From Mercenaria mercenaria (taxonomy: Eukaryota > Mollusca > Bivalvia > Venerida > Veneridae), in assembly GCF_021730395.1 (NCBI RefSeq), contig NC_069375.1, forward strand, positions 16,081,001-16,145,000: a stretch of DNA of 64,000 nt, in the 5' to 3' direction. This document shows, piece after piece, positions 1 through 10,846 of this stretch; within the stretch, counting starts at the first letter, position 1; each line of letters opens with the position of its first letter. The notes below the pieces were generated by a model. The model had not been told where the DNA came from, ran no database searches, and saw nothing but the letters and a program-made list of their open reading frames with translations. The position numbers were made by a program, and so were the translations under genes.

Positions 1-1821
1 TTTCATAACTCTGTTTGCACGAGTTGCACGAGAATGCTGTCATTCACGTAAAATATTGGGGTCAAATAAGTTGTAAATGCAATATCATCTAAACGTAATT
101 AATGGATTATGCAGTTCAAGATAAACTTTATCTCATAACGTAACGAACATGTATAATGTTGTAACAACAACTTTACTTACACTGATTTAAGTAGCAGTCG
201 GTTTATAAGTGACTTTATTGATTCATTTTGTGTTTTGTTATTGTTGTCAAAAAGTATAACGGAAGTGCCTCACAACTGAAGCGGAAACCAGTTTGATGCG
301 CAAAGTAGTCCAATGTAAGTAATATTTATTGACAAATGTCCACAGAAATTAATATTTTTCTAATATTGAAGACGAATATCTGAATAGGATTCATTATTTG
401 ATAAGAAATTATAATCATCGACATGTTTTTTTTTAAAAATCGTACACGTGCTGACACCTAAGTTGTCTCCCGTTGTTAATTAGAGTTACCTTTCGTCCGG
501 CGCAGTAATACATTTGCAGTGAATCGCCGAGAAGTCGTGGGAAAATTAAAAACCATGTAAATAAACTAAAATTAACCACCTTTTCAAGATGAGATTCAAG
601 TGATCGCCATTATGCATTTAACCCGCCTGACCTGTGTAGCATCTTACATATCTGTTCTAAGGTATTCGTTGTGTAGAATGTCATGTTATGCCCATGCAAT
701 GCTAATCCCACTCTGACTTTTTTTGTTTACATTTTTATCAATGAGAAATATGGCGTCCATCCCGAGCTGAAATGACGTGGCGTTAAATTTTTACATGTTT
801 AAGCAAACCTGGTGTGTTAGAAAGAAAATCTCATCCCTTCAACATTATTTGGAACACTGTTATTGTAAAAAACCTGTTTTTTCCTTATACAAAAGCTTTA
901 TATTTTGTGTTGAATGTACTTTCACAAAGACCTCTGTTTTCCCATTACATTCATAGTACCACATCCTTATCCACAAAATACTGAATATTACAGGTGTCCA
1001 TCAGTATTATATCAGTTTAGGAATATGTTTTTATTTTCCCACCATCGATTTCTTGAATATGCACCCCTTCCGCATTTCTGTATGAACAGTGAATGTAGCA
1101 ATATGCGTCCCCTTAATGGTAATTAAATGTCACAGCCAGTCTCACTACCCATAAACACTATAAACTGTACATAAAAGAATTTCTCCAAGAGACATAAACC
1201 ACACGCGACTTGTCTGAGCGGTTATCACAACAGCACTGAGTGGATATTACCTTAGTCATCTCAATTAGCGGATCAGCACTGCATAGTTGGAAGTGGAATG
1301 GAACCATACTGTGATAGTCATTAGTCCCCAATTGTGCTGGTGAAGACAGAAATCCATTGGACCACTGCCAAGATCTAGGCCTTTAATAAACTAACACCAC
1401 TACTCACCATTATTGATTTCTGACCTCTGTGGTAGCCGCATCCCTCGGCGTGGGGGACATCAGGTAATAGGGTGTGTAAATGAAATACCAATGTCTACAC
1501 GATCGACTTAGCTGGCATAGAGTGCAACACGTTTATCTAATTAATTACAATTCACAATGTAATTGTGATTTAATTAATTACATTGCTAAATTTCATGTAG
1601 ATCTAATGGTAATTGTAATTTAAGTGAGCATTTCACAATGTAATTGTAATTTAATTAATAACATTTTAAAGTAATTGACCCCAGGTCTGGTCCTTAAAAG
1701 TAAACAAAAAGGGGCTCTACTCGTGAAGTGTTATAAACTGCAGTATGATTGAGTAGCTTCCCTTATAAATATTAAAATGCACATGAGAATATGTATAATT
1801 TTTGCAATAGAATAATCAGTT
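1..1821. other. Sparse AT-rich DNA, no gene recognised
   Basis: I see no coding exon here. A good splice-donor sequence (CAAT/GTAAGT) lies at about 315, downstream of a stretch with an ETS-like CGGAAG. It could mark the end of a non-coding first exon, but nothing else supports this. At 1549-1585 and 1630-1667 there are two copies of a palindrome-rich AT motif built on CACAATGTAATTGTAATTTA, with a third partial copy between them. The 70-residue open frame at 914-1126 has no recognisable domain and looks like chance. Confidence 0.5.
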
Positions 1822-1907
1822 CCCGTGATAGCTCAGTTGGTAGAGCGGAGGACTGTAGCGGTTTGTCTGTCATCCTTAGGTCGCTGGTTCGAATCCGGCT
1901 CGCGGGA
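1822..1907 (+). tRNA. tRNA-Tyr(GUA) with 13-nt intron
   Basis: This is a complete nuclear tRNA-Tyr gene. The acceptor stem is CCCGTGA (1822-1828) paired with TCGCGGG (1900-1906), with one T-G wobble, and the discriminator base is A1907. The A box is TAGCTCAGTTGG and the B box is GGTTCGAATCC. The anticodon GTA is at 1855-1857, in a loop closed by GAGGA/TCCTT. After position 37 (G1858) there is an insertion at 1859-1871 in the canonical tRNA-intron position, as expected because eukaryotic tRNA-Tyr genes almost always carry an intron. A T-run at 1911-1920 follows within a few bases and fits an RNA polymerase III terminator. Intact stems and the terminator argue for a functional gene rather than a SINE head. 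Confidence 0.94.
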
Positions 1908-1910
1908 GTT

Positions 1911-1921
1911 CTTTTTTTTTT
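1911..1921 (+). terminator. Pol III T-run terminator of tRNA-Tyr
   Basis: A run of T residues starts four bases after the tRNA discriminator base. This is the normal signal for RNA polymerase III termination on the plus strand. Confidence 0.8.
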
Positions 1922-3431
1922 CTTTAATACAATCTCCCGGGATTTTTTTTTTATTACAGTATTTTTGCCCGAATTTTTATTGAAAACGTTAAATTTAAAA
2001 GCTTGCAAAATCACTAAAGTTCTATGTTTAATGGTCTCGGCGGTTGTACTGATTTCTTTTTTTAATTAATATTTAGAAATTATTTTCAAGGACGACACGT
2101 AAGCCCGCAGTGCGGTATTCGTTGTTTTTCATATTCCTGCAAATCTAAGTACCTTCCCAAAGTACATCGGAAAACGATGCGAAAAATAAAAAAGGGTAAA
2201 TTGTGCCATGTCTCAGAAAGAAAACCGCATTATTTTTAGTACTTTCTCAGGGGGAAAAAATAATATTACTACTTCCATGATGTCACTGAAATATTCTTGT
2301 AACATGTTTATGCCATAAATGAGAAAAAATTGATATAAGACAATTCGTGACCGAACTGATCGGTAAGGTAAGTGACTGCAAAATGCAGTAACAGGAGAAG
2401 TTTCTTAGAACTGTGCTAATTATCATCCATTTTAGGGGAGTTTACCGTTATTCACTCAATTAATCTGTTAAGTTTCCAGGCTAAACAGCAATTTGTAACT
2501 TACAAGTTGCCCTTCTATAATCATTCATGAAAACTTTATCCTGCTTAATCCCTGATGGCAGGATCTCGTTCACACTGGAGTCAAAATTCGCCAAGTGGGT
2601 GTATGTACAGGAAGGGGTACCCCTCCTTGTAAGGGGAGTCAGAGAGCCCATCCCTGGAAATTTGTAGGCATGAAAATTCTGAGTTTGCTTAATTGACACA
2701 GGAAGAGATCGAGACATAATTAACGACTTCACGCAAATATCATTCTGGTAGAAATCCGATGCTGTTAAATATCTTGGGTAGGTACAGAAGGGGTTATCTG
2801 TAATTGTGTAAAGAGATCTCCCCCTGGGAAGTGTTTAGATATAAGTATTAAACTGTGGCCTCTATGACTGGCGCATTGTTTTTGTCTAAACTTTGATGAC
2901 TATAGACCACAGCCCAGCTGACTTGGGGTTCATGGCCCTCGGACCCCTTTCCGCCCTGGATCTGGGCATGATAACGTAGAAATCAGACTGAAAGACACAT
3001 TTCTTGCATTATGGTTAACTTCTATTTTTGGTATTTTTCGATTGGCCATAGAACTTGAAAATTACATGATAAGATTGTTTATAGTCTATCTGACCATAAG
3101 TGTGGTATTACAAAGTGGAGCTTTGTTAATTAAAAATCTGAAAAATGATTCAGAGCTAGAAACTATATGTCTGTATCTCTTACTTGAACAACATGTGGGC
3201 TCCTTGAGCAGAAAGTAGTAAGCAACGGTTGACTATATAAGCCAAGCTCAACCACTACAGTATTAGAGGGAAGAAACTAACATGGATCCTGGTCTTTTGA
3301 CAGGCGGAACACAGCGTGTTATTGTTGATGGGGCAACATCGAGTCGGCACCCGTTATCAACGGCATCCCTGGGAAGTGTCCTCGATGCCTTTTATGTGAG
3401 CTATCCAATTTATATAAGGGGATATTTTGTA
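1922..3431. other. Intergenic DNA, nothing recognised
   Basis: No exon, tRNA or clear repeat boundary is visible. A TATA-like ACTATATAAG at about 3231-3240 precedes a short open frame (3282-3545). That frame runs into a local tandem repeat and has no recognisable domain, so I do not call a gene. Confidence 0.4.
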
Positions 3432-3533
3432 CTCTTTGTAAAATTCTTGGGAGAGAGATTTTTTCCTCTTTGTAAAATTCGAAAGGAGAGGGATTTTTTC
3501 CTCTTTGTAAAATTCCTGAGGAGAGAAATTCTG
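3432..3533 (+). repeat. Tandem repeat, about 35 bp x 3
   Basis: Three consecutive degenerate units each begin CTCTTTGTAAAATTC and continue with a GA-rich then T-rich tail. They start at about 3432, 3466 and 3501. The array ends directly at a perfect hairpin. Confidence 0.8.
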
Positions 3534-3563
3534 TCCGTAATCTAGTCATCTAGATTACGGACA
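3532..3563. repeat. Perfect 14-bp hairpin, 4-nt loop
   Basis: TGTCCGTAATCTAG (3532-3545) is followed by loop TCAT and then its exact reverse complement (3550-3563). It may be the terminal hairpin of a decayed mobile element, since it closes the 35-bp tandem array. Confidence 0.85.
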
Positions 3564-4250
3564 TCTTATCATGTAATTTTCACCCACTCTTCCATATCCG
3601 TTCCTCTAGATCAAACTACTCGTCGTGTAATTTAGTCAAGTGTTACTGAAACGACGTACAAGGCAGATGTACACGCCATGTACCCGGATAATCCTAACTC
3701 TGTTCAGCGACCTTAACTCAGTACCAACATGGCTGACGGAAAGACGATGTATGTAGTTAATTTCCTTGTCTTTTTTCATGTTTTTATGTGAGTATGCAAT
3801 GTTAGCGTAAAACTTTTGATAGTCATAATATCCTGTATTGATAAAATGCCTTGTGTACTAAATATTCCAATCGAAGTGTCACATTATGTGGCCGGAATTC
3901 ATTAAAATGTACTCAAAAAAGTCTTCAAAATGAACATGTTTTATGTTTCTAACTGTTTTAAAGTACCAGAAATTGCAGTAAGACCTTACTTATTAAATGT
4001 ATTAGTTCCATAAATATCTTTTTGACAATGTTTAACAGTATCAAAGTTTGAAATTGATTTTATAGCTTAAAAAATGTATTGATTATGAGGTGGGTTTAAA
4101 TTTGAGGATAATTCCTAACTGGTACAGGAAACAGTGCTGGATAAATATGAACTTAGAATGGATAAACACCTAACCAAACGAAAACGGCTGTTCGTCTGTG
4201 CTTTTTTATGGACTGCTGATGATCGAAGTTCTTTGATCTACCCACCCCTG

Positions 4251-5517
4251 CAGGGATGTGGTATTCCTATGTCCAACTTATCCGACTCTTGTTTTTTTGC
4301 CGGCGGACAAGTGCATTTTTCATTCTGTGTGTCCGTGGACAAGCATACTTTTTCAGGTATAAAATAAAAAAACATAAAATATCATTTAGAGTGTGTGTTG
4401 CTTCAAGTGTATGGAGGTGATAAAGATAATGGGTTCTTTGACTTGGTCTCGTGCACACTGTAACTCGGTAACTATGATAAAATATCAGAGAAGATTTAGA
4501 TACAAGAAGATTTATTTAACGTCGGAAAAGTATAAACATATAACCCTAGCTTAAAGCTATTTTCCGACAAACACATGTAAATAAGCTCAAAATAAGTAAA
4601 ACAGCTGTGATAAAATGCAAATATGTTAAAGCACATTAAAGCAAATAAAGCATCTGGCTCTAAGTAGATAAGTAACAAATCACAAATCATACATGTTACA
4701 GCGCATTAAAACAAAATAGCACATATGTACTAGCAAATAAAATGGAAACGGTAATTTACCACATACAGATTTAGCACATTTAAAGCAACATAAAAAATTA
4801 TCTGACACTACACAAAAATAAGAAGAGTCACATTGTACAACATGCATTAAAAAAAACATAAAAGAAGAATTCATATACATGCTAAAGGGAACATAAGAAC
4901 TACTTAAAGTAGCCGAAGAACAATGTTTGCATCATCAGCATATAGCATTCTGTAACTAAAACTAAAAAAGGAAAACAAGGGTTACACACAGAGAACTAAA
5001 AGGACATTTAAAGACATCAGAAACGTAAACAACTTAAAAAAAAAGCATTATGACAAGTTTGTAAGTAGAATTCTAACTGCTGAGACAATAAATCACTGTC
5101 AAAAGAAATATTTGACCCAGTAGTCAGCCAAATTAAAATCAAAAGCACACAGAGATCGCAAGTATGACTAAAACAAGTCGGAACGTTTTAAGAGTCTTTC
5201 TCTGAATTCATCTGGCTTTGCAGAATTGCGTGGGCAGTGTTTCGGGCATGACCTCAAAAGATCCCGAACACTGCTTACGCGATTTCAGACTTTTATAAAC
5301 GTTAAAAGGCAAATATTTCAACAGCTTATTTTTTACCACAGTTACTGTGATATGCTTTTCTTTTCATTGTCCTAAATAAAGAACTCGATCTCTAGTCTAT
5401 TTGCGCTTTCATGAAGGTTTAATATTACAAATCAGAGCAAATGAAATTTGACAATGGACAAGTAGATTTTTAAGTGTCCGCGGACAAGTGAAAAATGTAA
5501 GGTTACCCACACCCCTG
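4251..5517. mobile_element. hAT-like non-autonomous element (CAGGGRTGTGG ends)
   Basis: The left end is CAGGGATGTGG (from 4251) and the right end is CCACACCCCTG (to 5517), forming an inverted repeat. Both subterminal regions carry GCGGACAAGTG-type motifs in inverted orientation (about 4304-4316 and 5479-5490). CAGGG termini are typical of hAT relatives. I could not see a clean target duplication. An imperfect stem of about 18 bp at 5228-5281 lies inside. There is no transposase frame. The element is nested in the 3672-6463 element. Confidence 0.55.
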
Positions 5518-5723
5518 TCCCGTCAATCCATGCATCACCCCTACCACACAACACATAAACACTTTTCTTCCCTATTTACCGTCTGAAAAATATCATATTT
5601 AATAATTAATCATAAATCTAATCCCATTTAAACAATATCAAAAATATTCCATTAGCACCTCTTTAAAAATCTCTTACACTATACGATATACAAGATTTGA
5701 AACAAACACAATTCTTCTGAAAC

Positions 5724-5724
<1 letters not shown>

Positions 5725-5755
<31 letters not shown>

Positions 5756-5757
5756 GG
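5725..5757 (+). repeat. (GT)n followed by a run of 19 G
   Basis: A short GT dinucleotide tract passes into an uninterrupted G run at 5739-5757. Such a run can form a G-quadruplex on the plus strand and is prone to length error in sequencing. Confidence 0.85.
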
Positions 5758-6585
5758 AGGGTTGGGTACTACAGAACTTCGAACATCGGTGGTATTAAAT
5801 AATTTCTTATGTAAATATAATAATTTTGACTTTTATACTGAGTTATTTTTTAGGGTTTATCCAGACTATTCCAAACATTGCTATTTGCATAATATTAAAA
5901 TTATGAAAATATATTTGACTGTAGTGGGCATACATATAACTATATTATTCAGTTAGGTGTTTATCCGTCACACATTTTCGTGTAAGTTAGGTTTTTATCC
6001 ATTCCTCATGTAAACTGAGTTCGGTTTTTAACAAATCAAAGTTAGGTTTTTATCCCTTTTCTCGCTGTCAGTACATTTGAACATGTATTGTTTCAGCATG
6101 CAGTGGGTTAACAACATAGTGTAAACGGGCCTATAAAGCAGTATATCTTTGCTTTCAAACAACAAAATAGTCGAGGCATCAAAAGCATAGAAGTATTTTT
6201 AAAGATTTTTTGTAAAAGTTTTCATTGAAAAAGTTGCCTTGTTCGTCGTTTTTCCACCTGAAATCACAAGGGTTGATATATTTAACATGATACATTTTGA
6301 AATAAATATACACTTGATCAATGTGTATAGATTTAACAACAGAAACATTCCTTTATACATCGTAATTACACAGAAAACAAAGTCGTATCGGCTTTACATC
6401 CGCCATGTTGGCACTGAGTTAGGGTCGCTGAACAGAGTTAAGATTATCCGGGTACATGGCGTGATGTAGAATATGCTGAATCACCTTTAAAATCCTGGCG
6501 GACAATCAGCATCGCTTTCTGGCACAAAGGTTTTGTAAAACTCAACTAATTGTGGGTTTTATATAGCAGCATATAAAGGGCCCAG

Positions 6586-6642
6586 ATGCATGTTGGCGTC
6601 TTGGATTTAAATAAGACATTTGATGTGGTCCACCAGGGTTAG
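6586..6642 (+). pseudogene. Possible LINE reverse-transcriptase scrap
   Basis: A short translated stretch reads VGVLDLNKTFDVVHQG and is then ended by a TAG. It resembles reverse-transcriptase motif A of non-LTR retrotransposons, usually of the form LDLSKAFDTVDHQ, with the catalytic Asp context preserved. Nothing on either side extends the similarity, so this is at best a tiny fossil and may be chance. Confidence 0.3.
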
Positions 6643-6899
6643 CACATTATGACATCCGGGATAATACTCATGGATATCACATATTTTATTTGTAATAAAA
6701 GGGTTAAGGTCTAAAATAATAATTTTAAATAACTTAGCATTTTTACTTTCCTGACAATTTTTCCATTTATATCACAGAATATGGTCGAAATGACCAAGGA
6801 GTTGGAGCTGAAATGTCTCTAACTGGGGTCGAAATTTGTTGTTAGTAGCAGCGTCAGGCCTAAATTTTAAGAAATTGTTATACATACTGATTTCTTTTT

Positions 6900-7130
6900 G
6901 CGACACCGTTTAATTACCTCCCTTTGCAGCGCCCCAATGACGTCATTTGACAGCCATATTGGTGGTTGACCTGGCCATAGTGAACTAATCGAAAGTTTTA
7001 TCAATTTTAAAAGGTAAATACATCGATCTTCGACTGTTTGATCACATTTAGGAAGTCAGATATAGCTCGAATTCCATCAAGGAATCTGTCAGTCGCTATT
7101 TGCTTTCGTGTTTATTTCAAATTCGGTAAG
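6900..7130 (+). promoter_or_regulatory. Promoter-like interval and possible non-coding first exon
   Basis: A full CRE palindrome TGACGTCA (6938-6945) is followed by GCCATATTGG and about 180 bp ending in a consensus donor ATTCG/GTAAGTAA (exon edge 7125). The order (CRE, leader, strong donor, no ORF) is what a 5' untranslated exon looks like. The next plus-strand gene is RAB14 at 22.5 kb, so an alternative distal leader is conceivable. There is no transcript evidence, and the flanks are mobile-element rich. Confidence 0.3.
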
Positions 7131-7326
7131 TAACCACTGTGTTTACACGGAAGTCTGAGAAATTTTCGTTCAAAAATTTATGCGTCATGTGAGGAATTAA
7201 GTGCTGGAAGGGAAAGTGTCATCTGTAATGAGACTCTAAAATTAAAGTTATATTGTTAGCAAATGTAATTCACCATTAATTGCACCAGTCTTTAAAAATC
7301 TCAGTGTTGTTAGACATTTTGGCTTG

Positions 7327-7424
7327 CCCAAAGAGCTATAAAAATAAATAGATTGGCAACTTGAAAGGCATATAGAGCAATTCTCGCCAACATCCCGTGA
7401 CAACTGAATGAGATCTCGTTGTAA
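7327..7424 (+). repeat. Dispersed repeat, copy 1 (second copy at 36268)
   Basis: The segment beginning AAAGAGCTATAAAAATAAAT recurs nearly unchanged for about 95 bp at 36268-36362, including the GAGATCTCG end. A second shared block, CAGTTGCAATTCTGTGTATTT, lies at about 7737-7757 and again at about 36652, so the two loci carry copies of one element with different interiors. Confidence 0.8.
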
Positions 7425-7716
7425 GCGTCAGTTGATCACGATTGATCAAGTCGGCAAACGCTTTTAAATAAGGTTAATTTCGTATCGATTGTTTACAATG
7501 ATAATGGTGCTTTTTTTTATGTTATTAGTATTTTCTACACGGGGAAGGAATGAATTTATGATTGGAAGTGTAAGAAATCAACAGTTTTCGTTTGAAAAAA
7601 GGACTCTATTTGGTTTATTACGCACCGGGCGTACCGCCAATTTTATATTTCAGTAAGCGTCTGTTGATTTGATCACGATTGATCAAGTCGGCAAACGCTT
7701 TGAAATAAGATAACGC
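7421..7716 (+). repeat. Local direct duplication, about 60 bp, 230 bp apart
   Basis: The block around GATTGATCAAGTCGGCAAACG occurs at 7421-7484 and again at 7651-7716, each followed by a similar TTAAATAAG/TGAAATAAG stretch. It belongs to the same repeat family as 7327-7424. Confidence 0.75.
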
Positions 7717-7803
7717 TCTAACACGGGATTATCCCCAGTTGCAATTCTGTGTATTTTTAGTTCTTTGGCTTGCCTGTTTAGGTTGTGCATTTGCCATAAC
7801 TTT

Positions 7804-8788
7804 CAGGGGTCACACTGGGAATTATTTTCTCCGAGCCACTGCTTTTTCTGAAAATAAAATTATGAGGCAAACAACGGCGAAGCGCATGGCACTGACGTTC
7901 TTGTAGGACTACATTATATGTACCAAAATACTCATACTACTCAAGGAATTAATGTAGTTATTACATATTTCTTAGTAACCCTTTAAAAAGCTATTTAGAA
8001 AATCAATTTGTGTTAATTTCTAAAGTTATCATTTTTATAAACATCTGCCATTTAATAAAAAAAATCTGAAAATCACATTTAAAATAAAGATGTCAAAAAA
8101 AAAAAAAAAATTTTTAAAAAAAAACAGTGTCTTATTTTGCACATTGCCTATAAGTGGATGGGGTTCGATGCCTTCGCATGTTTTATTCTCGAAAAATACT
8201 TCAAAATAAGAGCTCCGTTTGCAACAGTTGTCATATTTTTCTTAAATGTAGACTTTTTATTGGCTTTTTATTAAGATTGCACTAAAAAATCTCGTCAGAA
8301 ATATCCGAAAATCACGGTCGCGAAAACGGGTGACAAATTCGGAAAACGTAAGTTAGAACTAAATATTTGATAAAATACCTATGTTTTATTGCTTTTCTAT
8401 CATCATAACTTACAATTTCTGCTTGTCTAAAGCATTATTATTTGTTTTTGCCCAAACTAACCCTCGGCAATTTGTCTAACGGCCGACTGCTCATAATATC
8501 GTATCAAGTGCACAAAATGATTATTTGTTATTCAATAATATAATTATCGCCAATTAACTGCCTGATCAAATAAAAAAATTGCAAATTAGCTCCCTCCCTT
8601 TCAATAACGGATGTTGTGTCTACACAGATTATCGATTTTTCACACCTTTTGGTTAGTAAAATTGGCAATATTTGTAGTTTTGCAGACAGACATAGCTTCG
8701 GGACATTTTCGCCAATTATAAAATTTCGGAGCCACATTTAATTTTTTGTCGCAAATGGCTCAAGTGGCGATCGACAGCGTGACCCCTG
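7804..8788. mobile_element. hAT-like MITE, 5-bp TSD
   Basis: The element begins CAGGGGTCACACTG (7804) and ends CAGCGTGACCCCTG (8788), an inverted repeat. It is flanked by ACTTT on both sides (7799-7803 and 8789-8793). The interior 8037-8550 matches 13052-13600 of the element at 12836-14588 along its length, so the two belong to one family. There is no transposase frame. hAT relatives usually make 8-bp duplications, but a 5-bp variant group has been described, and the CAGGG end fits it. Confidence 0.75.
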
Positions 8789-9377
8789 ACTTTGCATTTA
8801 TGGTAGGAATGTGCAGTATTACAGAATAATTGATACACTACTGGTTGGCGACCCAGATTTGGACATTTTTACAGACCTTTCAGCTGTCAAATTGTCATTT
8901 TTAATTCAAGATCCATGAAATGTACCTGAATCAAGTTCAGATCTTCGGTGTCACAAAACACAAATTTGTTTGTATAAAGAAGCAGTGGCTAGAGAACCAG
9001 AATCGGTTCCCTAGACAGTGAACTTTTTCATCCGGAACCGGTTCTCTAACCAAAATATTGTGCTTAGGCTAGAGATCCAGAATTTTATTTCTATGCATAA
9101 TGCTGCCAAAATCCACTTTGTTTCTTGGTAAATGTCAGACTCATACATATTGTTATCTTAATTAATTTTAACGTGTCCTTGCATTTATCTGCATTTACTG
9201 TCCGCCATATTGGAATGATAAAACTAGTATGAATAAATGCGTGAAAACTCACTTTCCCGTTTTTAAATGTTATTTGCTTTCAACATGTACTATGTTAAAA
9301 TTATTTAAATATAAAATAATATTGATTTGAATTTGTGTCATAACATGTTTATAGATGTACAAACTAATTTAATTGCC

Positions 9378-9672
9378 CCCGCCCGCTTAGCTCAGTAGGG
9401 AGAGTGTTGGTCTACGGATCGCGGGGTCTCAAGTTCGATCCCCGGGCGGGCCGTATGTTCGTCGTGAATGTTTGATAAAAGACATTGTGTCTGAAATCAT
9501 TTGTCCCCCACCTCTGATAATTCATGTGGGGAAGTTGGCAGTTACTTGCGGAGAACAGGTTTGTACTGGTACAGAATCAAGGAACACTGGTTAGGTTAAC
9601 TGCCCGCCGTGACATAACTGAAATACTGTTGAAAAAGGGCGTTAAACCCAAAACAAAGGAAACAAAAAAACA
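9378..9672 (+). mobile_element. tRNA-derived SINE with perfect 12-bp TSD
   Basis: The head is tRNA-like: an acceptor-like GCCCGCT (9381) pairing with GGCGGGC, an A box TAGCTCAGTAGGG and a B box AAGTTCGATCCCC. A body of about 210 bp follows, with a conserved 3' part (CTGAAATACTGTTGAAAA then GGCGTTAAACCC) and an A-rich CAAA tail. AATTTAATTGCC occurs immediately before (9366-9377) and after (9673-9684), so both ends are exact. The layout matches bivalve SINEs with a conserved metazoan-type domain; the family name is not certain. It interrupts the hAT element 8981-11307. Confidence 0.9.
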
Positions 9673-9717
9673 AATTTAATTGCCATTAAAACCTTATGCA
9701 GATTCTTTGATCAGTTT

Positions 9718-10846
9718 CAGGGGTTCCATTTGACCCGGGTCCGGACCCGGGAGATTTTCAAAAGACGCTCAAAGGACCCGGCATGATACTTGCCTGTGCG
9801 TCCTTCGGGACCCGGAGGCATTTTCCTTTGATAATCCTTTCTCTTATCATTCATTTCCTTCAGTAAAACTATTTCCACGATAGACACGTGTATTCCAAAA
9901 TAAACACTCGCGGTCATGCCCTCCTGCCTTTGATCTTCTGCTAAATCCCGCCCTTTCTCCTGTAGACATGCCTCGCTGGTTTTTTTATCAGCAAGTTACG
10001 TCACGGCGAGTGCACATAGGTAACAAGAATCAATGAAGTGTTGAAATTAATTGATAAAACGTATTGATCCTGTGGACAGTCAAAAAAGGCGCCAATTATT
10101 AAATTATCGTAAGCAGCTGATTACCGAGCATGTGAAAAGTGCCCTGCAAGATTTTTTCATGCAAACCTTAAATTAGACCATTGCTTAGTGATCATACCGT
10201 AATTTCAACAAGAAACTTCACAAATTTTGATGAATTTTGAAAGCAAAAATAAGATTAGAATGTCCGTTCACGAGTCTAATTACACCCGATGTCATATGCA
10301 TATTTCGTTTCGTTTCGTCAAAATTCCTTGAAAAAAAACTGACTTTCAATGCAGTTTTTAATGATAAGTAGCATAATTATTTGAGGAACTATCTCTGATT
10401 CAGCTTAGTTTGCCAAGTAAACTGAGCAAAAACTACTTTCCGGTGACATTCCAAAAGTGTACCAGTATCCGGATAGTACATTTTGGATACATTTTTATAG
10501 AGTGTTATAGCACTGTTCTGTTATTAAAAATTAAATGAAACATAGAAGAAAAACCTAATCAAAATAACATGAATTTTGATACATATTAGTTTACAATATA
10601 TGACCTGAAACTGACATTTTTATTATGCTGTAACATGATCTTGGGTTTATTGTTTTCTTAGGTAAAGATCTACGTATTACCTGGAACAATTGATACGTAT
10701 TAGACCTTCCTGGTATTACTAAAAAAAATATAGTCAATTATATGGACGTGTTGGGACAGGATTCCTGTATTTTGGAAAAGGACCCTTCAAAATTTGGGCC
10801 CAAGGGTCCTGGGACTCTTGGGTTTTCAGGTCTAGTGGAACCCCTG
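9718..10846. mobile_element. hAT-like element, CAGGGGTTCCA ends, 5-bp TSD
   Basis: The left end is CAGGGGTTCCA (9718) and the right end is its exact inverse TGGAACCCCTG (10836-10846). GGACCC/GGGTCC motifs are repeated inverted just inside. The pentamer AGTTT flanks both sides (9713-9717 and 10847-10851). The length is 1129 bp with no transposase frame. It is nested inside the 8981-11307 element, 45 bp from the SINE. Confidence 0.82.

Larger units (their letters stand above)
3672..6463. mobile_element. 2.8-kb DNA element, about 85-bp TIRs, 5-bp TSD
   Basis: The ends are inverted repeats. The left end from 3672 reads CACGCCATGTACCCGG and continues through about 3750. The reverse complement of about 6385-6463 matches it with a few changes and a short divergent block. 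The flanking pentamer ATGTA at 3667-3671 is repeated at 6464-6468, which fits a 5-bp target duplication. No transposase frame is visible inside, so it is non-autonomous. It contains a hAT-like insertion (4251-5517), a GT/G-run at 5725-5757, and degenerate AGTTAGGTTTTTATCC repeats at 5955-6060. The superfamily is not certain. Confidence 0.75.

Noticed and set aside
1-314. 5' exon ending at 314
   Set aside because: A single good donor motif without promoter elements, matching acceptor or transcript evidence is not enough to call.
1772-2069. Overlapping open frames on both strands at the tRNA
   Set aside because: They read through the tRNA-Tyr gene and the T-run; not protein genes.
3231-3545. 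TATA box followed by an 87-residue open frame as a gene
   Set aside because: The second half of the frame is the 35-bp tandem repeat, and the first half has no homology that I recognise.
3672-6463. Calling the 2.8-kb element a Transib
   Set aside because: The CAC start and 5-bp duplication fit, but the terminus does not follow the Transib consensus and no transposase is present.
9381-9453. Second functional tRNA gene
   Set aside because: The head is tRNA-like but the anticodon stem is poor, there is no terminator, and it is fused to a SINE body with its own 12-bp target duplication.
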